8,367 nucleotides of DNA from NCBI GenBank assembly GCA_019424645.1, contig JAHYZB010000001.1, positions 1 to 8,367 of the forward strand, written 5' to 3'. Below, in pieces: positions 1-5,184 of the stretch. Position 1 is the stretch's first letter. Each line of letters begins with the position of its first letter. Origin of the DNA: Oxalobacter formigenes (GTDB lineage Bacteria; Pseudomonadota; Gammaproteobacteria; Burkholderiales; Burkholderiaceae_D). The notes below the pieces were generated by a model that saw nothing but the letters and a program-made list of their open reading frames with translations, ran no database searches and was not told where the DNA came from. A program made the translations under genes and the position numbers.

Positions 1-8
1 TAAAATGA

Positions 9-38
9 AAAGGGCACAAGCGTGCCCTTTGTTTTTTT
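9..38 (+). terminator. Rho-independent terminator of a gene left of the window
   Basis: A 9-bp stem (AAAGGGCAC at 9-17 with GTGCCCTTT at 22-30, loop AAGC) is followed by GTTTTTTT. The T-run lies on the plus-strand side, so it ends a rightward gene whose body is outside the window. That gene would converge on the leftward genes that follow. Confidence 0.8.
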
Positions 39-65
39 GTATGCGTGTCTGGTCGGTAAACGGAA

Positions 66-90
66 AATGGAACGGCATGGCCGTTCCATT
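66..90 (-). terminator. Strong hairpin, probable 3' end structure of leftward transcripts
   Basis: An 11-bp perfect inverted repeat (AATGGAACGGC at 66-76, GCCGTTCCATT at 80-90) has a 3-nt loop. Read leftward it is followed by TTCCGTTT, a poor U-tract, so it may be a weak terminator or an RNA-protecting 3' hairpin. It sits about 110 nt past the stop of the small gene at 203-337. Confidence 0.45.
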
Positions 91-108
91 ATGGAGTATG
101 TCCGAAAA

Positions 109-147
109 TCAGACGGGTTTCGTCAATGTTTGCCGAAATCCGTCTGA
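109..147 (-). repeat. Long inverted repeat downstream of the small BOF-like gene
   Basis: Positions 109-122 pair with 134-147 over 14 bp with a single G-T wobble (117/139) and an 11-nt loop. Read leftward the stem is followed by TTTTC, so it could act as a weak intrinsic terminator for the gene at 203-337. It lies between that gene and the 66-90 hairpin. Confidence 0.45.
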
Positions 148-202
148 CACCGTTTTTGTAGCCTTGCTGTCTCCTGTTACGGTTTTGTCCCTGACAGGGC
201 GT

Positions 203-337
203 TTACAGGTTTTTCATTTGCGGCGTGCTGGTGACGTACGGCGAAGCGGTGGTGTTGATGGCACACACGACGCTGGACGCGATCAGCAGGGCGGCAAATG
301 CGACGCCAAAGCCAATTCCCAATCCTTTTTTGATCAT
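203..337 (-). CDS. 44-residue secreted mini-protein; truncated BOF/YgiW-family relative
   Basis: The ATG at 337-335 is preceded by a good Shine-Dalgarno (GGAG, 6 nt spacing), and TAA lies at 205-203. The product starts MIKKGLGIGFGVAF, has a hydrophobic core to about residue 26, then CAINTTASPYV and a short tail ending QMKNL. It aligns closely with the first 36 residues of the BOF protein at 2040-2429: MIKK, GV, LI, then CA-x-NT, then YV about five residues on. The OB-fold domain is entirely missing. Either this is a paralogue cut by a stop or deletion just after the signal peptide, or it makes a very short secreted or membrane peptide. The intact RBS argues against very old decay. It lies 81 bp downstream of the 126-residue BOF gene on the same strand, with no clear promoter of its own, so it may be read from that gene. 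The coding frame and homology are seen directly; function is unknown. Confidence 0.55.
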   Translation of the reverse strand: MIKKGLGIGFGVAFAALLIASSVVCAINTTASPYVTSTPQMKNL

Positions 338-385
338 GATGTTCTCCTTTCCAATATCAATCCATGGAATGGTTGGATCACGATT

Positions 386-403
386 GTTTGAAAAAATTCA
401 AAC
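386..403. repeat. AT-rich hairpin between the BOF gene and the mini gene
   Basis: GTTTGAA (386-392) pairs with TTCAAAC (397-403) across a 4-nt loop, 15 bp past the stop of the gene at 419-799. The T-run (GTTTTTG) follows on the plus-strand side only, so for the leftward transcript it is not a convincing terminator and read-through into 337-203 is likely. Confidence 0.35.
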
Positions 404-418
404 GTTTTTGCAAACCGC

Positions 419-799
419 TTATTTGGTTTGATTTGGAATGCCCAGACGTTTGACGTCGATTTTCGGTTCCTTGAACATGTCCTTGTCGACTTTGCCCCAG
501 ATTTCAACCTGTGTGTCAGGACCGACCTGACGCCCGGCAAAGACTTCATTGTCGATTTCCACGACTATCGAGCCGGACTTGTCGGTGAACATGTATTTGT
601 CCTTGCTGACCTGGGACGTGATTTTTCCGGAGAGCAGGACGTACTGGTCGTCAACAGGGCTTTTGAGGACTTTGTTGACGGTTGTCGGCGCGACGCGGGT
701 CGGGCCGATGTACTGGGCGCTTGCGGTGGACGATACGGCCAGCATTCCGATGGAAAGGCCTGCTGCGAAGAGGCCTGTGACCAGTTTTTTCGACATCAT
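419..799 (-). CDS. Secreted BOF-domain protein, YgiW/NirD stress-tolerance type
   Basis: This 126-residue protein has a signal peptide (MMSKK, hydrophobic residues 6-25, likely cleavage ASA-Q after residue 28) and one bacterial OB-fold (BOF, PF04076/YgiW type) at about residues 38-121. Family marks include VNKVLKSPVDDQYVLLSGKI (42-61), YMFTDKSGSIVVEID (69-83), the G-x-x-V-x-P-x-T-x-V-E-I-x-G-x-V-D stretch (89-105) and the closing KIDVKRL (113-119). Family members are small periplasmic proteins induced by oxidative, metal or antimicrobial-peptide stress; their ligand is not well defined. The first ATG (799-797) is preferred over the adjacent second one because GGAG lies 6 nt upstream. The mature protein begins QYIGP, matching QYVGP in the paralogue at 2040-2429. 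No neighbouring gene fixes the function. The family call is firm; the biological role is inference. Confidence 0.9.
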   Translation of the reverse strand: MMSKKLVTGLFAAGLSIGMLAVSSTASAQYIGPTRVAPTTVNKVLKSPVDDQYVLLSGKITSQVSKDKYMFTDKSGSIVVEIDNEVFAGRQVGPDTQVEIWGKVDKDMFKEPKIDVKRLGIPNQTK

Positions 800-817
800 G
801 GGAAGCTCCTTTGTCTG

Positions 818-846
818 TTTGTATTTCAGGTGAAATTGCCAATCAA
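818..846 (-). promoter_or_regulatory. Candidate sigma-70 promoter for the BOF gene at 419-799
   Basis: Read leftward, TTGATT (846-841) and TACAAA (823-818) are separated by 17 bp, each matching four of six consensus positions. Transcription would start near 811, giving a leader of about a dozen bases that ends in the Shine-Dalgarno. Spacing and position are good but the hexamers are only moderate. Confidence 0.35.
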
Positions 847-1050
847 GGTGGTGCGTTTTATTGGGTGAACAGGATGACTCATCCGTTTCGATGGTGACAG
901 TTTAAAGCGACACTTATTTATATGCGATGACGGAAGTCATAATACCGGGATGCCCAATCCTTTTTTTGTTTTATGGGAAATCGGGGCCGAAGCCTGTTTT
1001 TCCGGCAAGAATAACCCGTTTGAATGACGGATTGATATTTTCTGCTTTTC

Positions 1051-1086
1051 AAAAGGGAGTGGGAGAAGGAGTGGCGGGGAGAGGGA
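1051..1086 (-). terminator. C-rich, G-poor region, possible Rho-dependent termination site
   Basis: On the minus-strand transcript this is a long CU-rich stretch almost free of G, starting about 47 nt past the stop of the gene at 1133-1780. That composition is what Rho loading sites need. No intrinsic terminator is visible for this gene on its own strand. Composition is seen; use by Rho is inference. Confidence 0.25.
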
Positions 1087-1132
1087 TCACGCCGGTTTTG
1101 CCGGAAAGGCGGTTCTCCGGCGGCTTTTTCGC

Positions 1133-1780
1133 TCAGATGGTGTCTTTTTTGAGCCGGTAGGCCTGTTTCAGGTATTCACGGGCTTTCTTTTCCGCTTCGC
1201 TTCCCTTGCTGTTAAAGCCGTCTGCCCGTGGCAGTTCGTCCGTGCTGTGAAGCTGGCAGACATCGGCCATGAAGTTTTTCAGCATGACGACGGGGTCCTG
1301 TTTCAAACGGGTGGCGATTTCGACGAAGTCGAACGGGATGTTGACGGTATACGGTTCGGTGCTGTCGGAGATGAAACGGCCTTCCTTGCCGGGAATGATG
1401 CCGCGTGCGGCCAGAAATCCGTTTGGATTGGTCTCGTTGCGCCATCCGATGGAGTTCATGTTATGGTCTTCTCCGAAGTAGTCGAAATCGTCGAGTTCGA
1501 ATGCACGTTCAAGTGTCTGGTCGGGATAGGCATCGAAACGGTAAAAGCCACGCGGACGGGAATTTCCGGCGCTGTTTTTCTTTCTGACCTGACTGACGAG
1601 CCCGATCAGGGCTGTTTGTTCTTTTTCGTTTTGCTTCAGGATTTTGTCATAGTAGGCCGCATTGGCGGAATCGGCAGGAAGAAAAAGTTCTTTGCCCTGG
1701 TATTCAATGACGAAACGTTCGCCACTGGCGGTCAGGATGACGCCTTTCAGGCGCGCGTCGTAGTATAGGGATGGTCTCAC
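1133..1780 (-). CDS. Hypothetical 215-residue cytoplasmic protein, GTG start
   Basis: I do not recognise this family. The frame begins with GTG at 1780; an in-frame TAA lies at 1807-1805 and no ATG occurs in frame until residue 108, so GTG is the only sensible start. No Shine-Dalgarno precedes it. There is no signal peptide or membrane segment. The N-terminus (about 11-36) looks like beta strands (GVILTASGERFVIEYQGKEL). Residues 40-70 are helical and charged. The middle (78-125) is aromatic and acidic, with ELDDFDYFGEDHNMNSIGWRNETNPNG. The C-terminus (194-212) is a Lys/Glu/Arg-rich helix. Codon use and composition resemble the neighbours, whereas the opposite-strand frame over the same bases reads like an antisense shadow. 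A promoter with a 17-bp spacer sits about 64 bp upstream. It lies between two BOF genes on the same strand but is separated by long gaps, so a functional link is unproven. Confidence 0.7.
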   Translation of the reverse strand: MRPSLYYDARLKGVILTASGERFVIEYQGKELFLPADSANAAYYDKILKQNEKEQTALIGLVSQVRKKNSAGNSRPRGFYRFDAYPDQTLERAFELDDFDYFGEDHNMNSIGWRNETNPNGFLAARGIIPGKEGRFISDSTEPYTVNIPFDFVEIATRLKQDPVVMLKNFMADVCQLHSTDELPRADGFNSKGSEAEKKAREYLKQAYRLKKDTI

Positions 1781-1820
1781 AATAGTGCCGGTTTGTGACG
1801 GGGTTTACAAACGTTTATGC

Positions 1821-1833
1821 CCTGAAATTCAGG
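1821..1833. repeat. Small palindrome in the leader of the 215-residue gene
   Basis: CCTGAAATTCAGG is a perfect 6-bp-arm palindrome around a single A. It lies just downstream of the expected transcription start of the gene ending at 1133, where a repressor site would sit. As RNA the loop would be too tight for all six pairs. Role unknown. Confidence 0.3.
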
Positions 1834-1843
1834 ACGACGCGGC

Positions 1844-1872
1844 AATGTAGCCGAAAAAGGGCCGCTTGGCAA
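1844..1872 (-). promoter_or_regulatory. Candidate sigma-70 promoter for the 215-residue gene
   Basis: Read leftward, TTGCCA (1872-1867, five of six) and TACATT (1849-1844, four of six) are separated by exactly 17 bp. The start site would be near 1837, giving a leader of roughly 57 nt before the GTG at 1780. This supports GTG as the real start. Confidence 0.5.
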
Positions 1873-1991
1873 TTGGCAGCGGTGATTCAGCTCAGTTGTA
1901 ATGTGAATAAACAGGGAGATACCCGAGGCAGAAAGGGCAGGCAATATGGCGAAGGTTCGATATGCCCGTTCTCTGTTGATATACGGTTACA

Positions 1992-2022
1992 CTGAAGAGG
2001 CAGAACGGTTCTGCCTCTTCAG
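1992..2022 (-). terminator. 14-bp perfect hairpin after the BOF gene at 2040-2429
   Basis: CTGAAGAGGCAGAA (1992-2005) pairs perfectly with TTCTGCCTCTTCAG (2009-2022) around CGG. It begins 17 bp past the stop codon. Read leftward the following bases are TGTAACCG, so there is no U-tract. It may stabilise the 3' end or assist termination rather than be a classical intrinsic terminator. Confidence 0.6.
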
Positions 2023-2039
2023 GAATGGATTGGCCTGAA

Positions 2040-2429
2040 TTATTTGACGACGGTCAGGCGTTTGACGTCGATTTTGACAGGTTTGGTGCGGCTGGTGTCG
2101 ACCTTGCCCCAGACTTCAACGATGGAGTTCGGGCCGACCTGGACGCCCATGAAGCGGTCATCGTCGATTTCAGCGCGGATCGAACCGGTGCTGTCGGTGA
2201 AGGTATATCTCTCATGACCCTGTTTGGCGGTGATTTTGCCTTTCAGATGGAAATACTGGTCATCGACCGGATTTTTCAGGATCTGGGAAACGGTGGTATA
2301 GGTTTGTGTCTGGTTCGGGCCAACATACTGCGCCTGTGCGGTATTCATGGCGCACATGATGCCGGAGGTAACGATCAGGACGGCAAGACCCGTGACGCCC
2401 AGGGTGGCGGAGATGAATTTTTTGATCAT
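2040..2429 (-). CDS. Secreted BOF-domain protein, YgiW/NirD stress-tolerance type
   Basis: This 129-residue paralogue of the protein at 419-799 has a signal peptide MIKKFISATLGVTGLAVLIV with probable cleavage AQA-Q after residue 33, so the mature protein begins QYVGP. The BOF OB-fold covers about residues 45-127: QILKNPVDDQYFHLKGKI (49-66), YTFTDSTGSIRAEID (75-89), VQVGPNSIVEVWGKVD (96-111) and KIDVKRL (119-125). AAAGGA lies about 8 nt before the ATG at 2429-2427. Compared with the 126-residue protein, the signal peptide is different in sequence and matches instead the 44-residue mini-protein at 203-337. It is divergent from hldD across 383 bp. A periplasmic stress or envelope role follows from the family; the exact ligand is unknown. 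A sigma-E-like motif upstream would fit envelope-stress control. Confidence 0.9.
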   Translation of the reverse strand: MIKKFISATLGVTGLAVLIVTSGIMCAMNTAQAQYVGPNQTQTYTTVSQILKNPVDDQYFHLKGKITAKQGHERYTFTDSTGSIRAEIDDDRFMGVQVGPNSIVEVWGKVDTSRTKPVKIDVKRLTVVK

Positions 2430-2533
2430 GGCGTTTCCTTTCTCTGCTTTGTTGACTGTTTGTGTCTGGATGGAATATCCCGTAAAAATTCACTTGCCGA
2501 AACAGTTTCGTTTCTCACGCGTGCATGCAGGTT

Positions 2534-2562
2534 TTTGACATGCAAATGACGCCACAAGTTTC
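2534..2562 (-). promoter_or_regulatory. Sigma-E-like promoter motif for the BOF gene at 2040-2429
   Basis: Read leftward, GAAACTT (2562-2556) is followed after 16 bp by GTCAAA (2539-2534). This resembles the envelope-stress sigma-E consensus (GGAACTT, then TCAAA or TCTGA after about 16 bp). The start site would lie roughly 100 bp before the ATG. The match is by eye and short, so chance is possible. Confidence 0.3.
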
Positions 2563-2641
2563 GATTCCCTTTTTTCTGAAAAGGAACGATAGTCAATTGT
2601 AGTGTCATTTACGGTTTGATGCAGAGAACGCTTGCCGTTTG

Positions 2642-2670
2642 TTGACTGGAGGCACTATTTTCTGTATTCC
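2642..2670 (+). promoter_or_regulatory. Candidate sigma-70 promoter for hldD
   Basis: TTGACT (2642-2647, five of six) and TATTCC (2665-2670, three of six) have the ideal 17-bp spacer. The strong -35 offsets a weak -10. TTGCTG/TATAAA at 2686-2712 is an alternative with a shorter spacer. Either gives a leader of about 90-135 nt that contains the CCTGA/TCAGG repeats. Confidence 0.3.
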
Positions 2671-2736
2671 AATTTTGGATTTCAATTGCTGGCGATTTTT
2701 TTCGCTTATAAAGGGTTAAAATAGTCCGGCAAGTTT

Positions 2737-2775
2737 CCTGAGTCAGGTTTTTCCTGATGAAATCGGGTTTTCAGG
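2737..2775 (+). repeat. Alternating CCTGA/TCAGG arms in the hldD leader
   Basis: CCTGA (2737-2741), TCAGG (2743-2747), CCTGA (2753-2757) and TCAGG (2771-2775) alternate in the untranslated leader. Arms 2+3 (loop of five T) and arms 3+4 make mutually exclusive hairpins. The element ends about 25 nt before the Shine-Dalgarno. Confidence 0.4.
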
Positions 2776-2812
2776 GACATTCTGATGCGTTTTTTTTGTC
2801 TGGAGAAATTGT

Positions 2813-3823
2813 ATGTATATCGTTACGGGCGGCGCCGGTTTTATCGGCAGTGCCATGATCTGGAAGCTGAATGAGGAAAATATCGACGATATTCTGGTGG
2901 TCGATAATCTGGCGTCGAGTGAAAAATGGCGCAATCTGGTCAACCGCCGCTATACCGATTACATGCACCGCGACGAATTCCGCAAGATGCTGGAAGCGAA
3001 CCGCTTGCCACCCAAGGTGGAGGGCATTATCCATATGGGTGCCTGTTCTGCGACCACTGAAAGGAACGTCGATTTCCTGATGCAAAATAACGTGAAGTTC
3101 AGTGAATTGCTTTGCAAGTGCGCGATGGACAGGGGCATCCGTTTCATCAATGCCAGCAGTGCCGCGACGTATGGGGACGGCTCGCTTGGCTTTTCAGACA
3201 ACATCAGCACGACCGTCCAGTTAAAACCCCTGAATGCCTACGGGTATTCGAAGCAGCTTTTTGATTTGTGGGCATACCGGGAACGTCGGCTCGACAGTAT
3301 TGCCAGTGTGAAGTTCTTTAACGTGTATGGCCCGAACGAGTATCACAAGGGCGATATGAAGAGTGTGATTGCCAAGGTGTTCGGCGATATCACAAAGGGC
3401 TTGCCGATCCGCCTCTTCAAATCTGACCGGCCTGAGTACGGGGACGGTGAATCGACGCGTGATTTTGTGTATGTGAAGGATTGTGTCAACGTCCTTTACT
3501 GGCTGTTGCAGAATCCGAAGGCCAACGGCATCCTGAATATCGGTTCGGGAAAGGCAAGAACCTGGAACGATCTGGCCCGTGCCGTCTATGCTGCTATGGG
3601 CAAAGATCCTGTGATCGAATACTTCGAGATGCCGGATGCATTAAAGGGAAAATACCAGTATTTTACCGAGGCGGATATGGGCTGGCTCGACCGGCTCAAA
3701 TGCGACGTGCCGTTTCATTCCCTTGAAGAGGGCGTGGCCGATTACCTTAAAAATTACATGATGCAGGACGATCCGTATCTGGAGCAAAGCACTATAACCG
3801 GCCGCGAGATTTCCCGGGGCTAG
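2813..3823 (+). CDS. hldD: ADP-L-glycero-D-manno-heptose 6-epimerase
   Basis: This 336-residue cytoplasmic enzyme converts ADP-D-glycero-D-manno-heptose to the L-glycero epimer, the last step in making the LPS inner-core heptose precursor. It is an extended short-chain dehydrogenase/reductase with NADP in a Rossmann fold: TGGAGFIGS at 5-13 and the acidic strand end ILVVDNL at 27-33. Catalytic marks are ASSAATYG (114-121, with Ser116), the YxxxK pair Tyr143/Lys147 in LNAYGYSK, and FNVYGPNEYHKG (169-180), whose Lys179 corresponds to the second catalytic lysine of E. coli HldD. RDFVYVKDC (216-224) and LNIGSGKA (241-248) are also family signatures. The ATG has GGAG 7 nt upstream. Length is slightly above the usual 310-330. 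The gene stands alone between a divergent promoter and a strong terminator. Some motif variants (HMGACS for HEGACS, NASSAATYG for YASSAATYG) differ from typical beta/gamma versions, so acquisition from another lineage is possible. Confidence 0.95.
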   Translation: MYIVTGGAGFIGSAMIWKLNEENIDDILVVDNLASSEKWRNLVNRRYTDYMHRDEFRKMLEANRLPPKVEGIIHMGACSATTERNVDFLMQNNVKFSELLCKCAMDRGIRFINASSAATYGDGSLGFSDNISTTVQLKPLNAYGYSKQLFDLWAYRERRLDSIASVKFFNVYGPNEYHKGDMKSVIAKVFGDITKGLPIRLFKSDRPEYGDGESTRDFVYVKDCVNVLYWLLQNPKANGILNIGSGKARTWNDLARAVYAAMGKDPVIEYFEMPDALKGKYQYFTEADMGWLDRLKCDVPFHSLEEGVADYLKNYMMQDDPYLEQSTITGREISRG

Positions 3824-3856
3824 GCCAAACGAAACAAACATCAAATCAGACATGAG

Positions 3857-3890
3857 GGGATACCATCGGAAAAGACGGTATCCCTTTTTT
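3857..3890 (+). terminator. Rho-independent terminator of hldD
   Basis: GGGATACC (3857-3864) pairs with GGTATCCC (3877-3884), followed by six T (3885-3890). It begins 33 bp past the hldD stop and separates hldD from the porins. Confidence 0.9.
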
Positions 3891-3981
3891 GTTTTCCATC
3901 TGTCAAGTTTTCTGTCCGGTTCACTTCTTTTCGTCTGAAAACAACATCAGACTTTCTTTTATTCACTTCCTGTTTAATTTC

Positions 3982-4008
3982 TTGCCAAAAGGCAAAAAAA
4001 CAATTGCC
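3982..4008 (+). repeat. TTGCC/GGCAA/TTGCC overlapping inverted repeats upstream of porin 1
   Basis: TTGCC (3982-3986), GGCAA (3991-3995) and TTGCC (4004-4008) can form two alternative 5-bp hairpins, or direct-repeat protein sites. They lie in the AT-rich region upstream of the first porin, 75-100 bp before its ATG. No clear -35/-10 pair could be chosen in this stretch. Confidence 0.3.
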
Positions 4009-4022
4009 GTAAGGACACATTT

Positions 4023-4040
4023 TTGTAAGAATTGTTACAA
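4023..4040. promoter_or_regulatory. Operator-like palindrome upstream of porin 1
   Basis: TTGTAAGAATTGTTACAA is symmetric at 16 of 18 positions: arms TTGTAA and TTACAA, a central AATT, and mismatching G at 4029/4034. It ends 42 bp before the porin ATG, in very T-rich DNA where the promoter should be. A dimeric regulator site is the natural reading; I cannot name the regulator. Confidence 0.4.
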
Positions 4041-4082
4041 TTTTTTACACATTTTGTTTATCTTTTCCCTTTTGACATCCCT

Positions 4083-5162
4083 ATGAAAAAAACGCTTGCC
4101 GCCCTGATCGCATTCGGTCTTTTCTCCGGTGCCGCTTCGGCCCAGTCTTTTGTCCAGCTCCGCGGCAATCTCGATGCGGGTTTTATCAAGGAATCCGGTT
4201 CCGATGCCTCGATGGGCAGCTTTATGGCTCCCCGTCTGAAATTCATCGGGCAGGAAGATCTTGGCAATGGCAACAAGGCCACGTTTTTGCTGGAAGAACG
4301 TTTCAATATCAATGGCACGAAATCCGGTAACTTCCGCTGGGATCAGAACCTGCGCAAGGAGCTGGGCGATGACAAGCCGATGCTTTTCAATGGTGAGGCG
4401 GTCGTCGGGCTTGCCAATAACCGGTTAGGCCATGTCCGTCTCGGCCGGATTCACGGTATCGCTGTGGAAACGTTCACAACGATCGATCCGTTTGAACAGA
4501 ACGGTATCGTCGCCTCGTTTGCTGTCCATAATCTGGTTGCGCACAAGTATCAGAGCAATTCGATCCGTTACGACAGTCCGAAATTCAAGGGGCTCGGTTT
4601 TGCCGCGACCTATTCCCTCGGTTCCGACAGTCATGGGGAGTCAGACCTGGCACGGTTTATCCGGAAAAACGGCAATGACGGCCTTGCCGGCCTCGTGAAA
4701 TACGATCAGGGTCCCCTGATGCTTTTCGGTCTGGTGAGCAGACAGCCGGACTCGAACAAGTCATGGGTCTGGGATCTGGGCGCTACGTATGATTTCGGCA
4801 ATCTCAAGTTGTATGCCGGCTATGAGCAGACCGTTTTCAAGGCGCTCCAGGGTAACTACACTTCCCTGCGCCAGACGGGTGACCAGAAAGAATTTCTGGC
4901 CGGCATGAAATACCAGATGGGACAGCATTCCATACTGGGTTCTGTTGACTGGGCGAAAATAGACTCATCGACGATTAAAAGCGGACATGCATGGAAGTAT
5001 GCGCTGGGGTATGGATATGACATGTCCAAGCGTACGCGTCTGTATGCCAATCTGGTCTTCATCAAGAGCAGCAATGCAGAAGTCGGGGAGCTCTATAACG
5101 ACAATGGGGTATCCAGTGAATCCATGTCGGGTATCCAGATGGGTATCCTCCACAAGTTCTGA
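4083..5162 (+). CDS. Outer-membrane porin, betaproteobacterial trimeric type (copy 1)
   Basis: This 359-residue general porin should form a 16-stranded beta-barrel trimer that passes small hydrophilic solutes. The signal peptide MKKTLAALIAFGLFSGAASA is cut before Gln21. The barrel starts FVQLRGNLDAGFIKESG, and EDLGNGNKATFLLEERF (58-74) and GHVRLGR (116-122) are typical early strands. The DPFEQNG loop (135-141) is in the place of the constriction loop. GYGYDMSKRTRLYAN (309-323) and the C-terminal phenylalanine of GILHKF are standard for Bam-assembled porins. The ATG at 4083 is chosen because the signal peptide starts there; the frame is open further up to a TTG at 4032, but that adds 17 residues ahead of it. 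No clear Shine-Dalgarno precedes 4083 (TTTTGACATCCCT), which is odd for an abundant protein. About half its residues match the porin at 5493-6560. Solute selectivity cannot be read from the sequence. Confidence 0.92.
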   Translation: MKKTLAALIAFGLFSGAASAQSFVQLRGNLDAGFIKESGSDASMGSFMAPRLKFIGQEDLGNGNKATFLLEERFNINGTKSGNFRWDQNLRKELGDDKPMLFNGEAVVGLANNRLGHVRLGRIHGIAVETFTTIDPFEQNGIVASFAVHNLVAHKYQSNSIRYDSPKFKGLGFAATYSLGSDSHGESDLARFIRKNGNDGLAGLVKYDQGPLMLFGLVSRQPDSNKSWVWDLGATYDFGNLKLYAGYEQTVFKALQGNYTSLRQTGDQKEFLAGMKYQMGQHSILGSVDWAKIDSSTIKSGHAWKYALGYGYDMSKRTRLYANLVFIKSSNAEVGELYNDNGVSSESMSGIQMGILHKF

Positions 5163-5184
5163 TATCGGGTGATATCCATTTCGG

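Larger units (their letters stand above)
800..1132. other. Gene-free stretch between the BOF gene and the 215-residue gene
   Basis: I see no convincing gene in these 333 bp. It holds the candidate promoter at 818-846, a purine-rich run at 1051-1086, and GC-rich inverted repeats at 1091-1121 next to CTTTTT (1124-1129). That last element has its T-run on the plus-strand side, where no rightward gene exists to terminate. A possible rightward 77-codon frame at 927-1160 lacks a ribosome site and overlaps the end of the 215-residue gene. Confidence 0.6.
2430..2812. other. Divergent intergenic region between the BOF gene and hldD
   Basis: These 383 bp serve two opposite genes. The left half holds a sigma-E-like motif for the leftward BOF gene and an A/T-rich short inverted repeat near 2567-2582. 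The right half holds the hldD promoter candidates, including TTGCTG (2686-2691) and TATAAA (2707-2712) with a short 15-bp spacer. It also holds the alternating CCTGA/TCAGG repeats. The leftward 60-codon frame at 2426-2608 overlaps the BOF start, has no plausible protein character and is not called. Confidence 0.6.

Noticed and set aside
109..147. Neisseria-like DNA uptake sequence, because the arms contain CCGTCTGA
   Set aside because: Only the core resembles it. The flanks do not match the 10-12 base uptake sequence, and GTCTGA elsewhere in the window occurs in unrelated contexts.
1091..1129. GC-rich hairpin followed by CTTTTT on the plus strand as a terminator
   Set aside because: There is no rightward gene upstream for it to end, and the stem is short with a 10-nt loop. 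It may be chance.
927..1160. 77-codon rightward frame in the gap before the 215-residue gene
   Set aside because: No ribosome site, unlikely protein texture, and it runs over the 3' end of a better gene on the other strand.
1247..1768. 173-codon rightward frame opposite the 215-residue gene
   Set aside because: Its composition (rich in Val, Gly, Phe, Asp) is that of an antisense shadow, it has no ribosome site, and the leftward frame is longer with more natural protein features.
2025..2549. 174-codon rightward frame opposite the second BOF gene
   Set aside because: The leftward frame is a clear BOF protein with signal peptide; this is its mirror frame.
4032..4082. Longer porin 1 with a TTG start 17 codons upstream
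   Set aside because: The extra residues would precede a textbook signal peptide starting MKKTLAAL, and the region is the promoter/operator.
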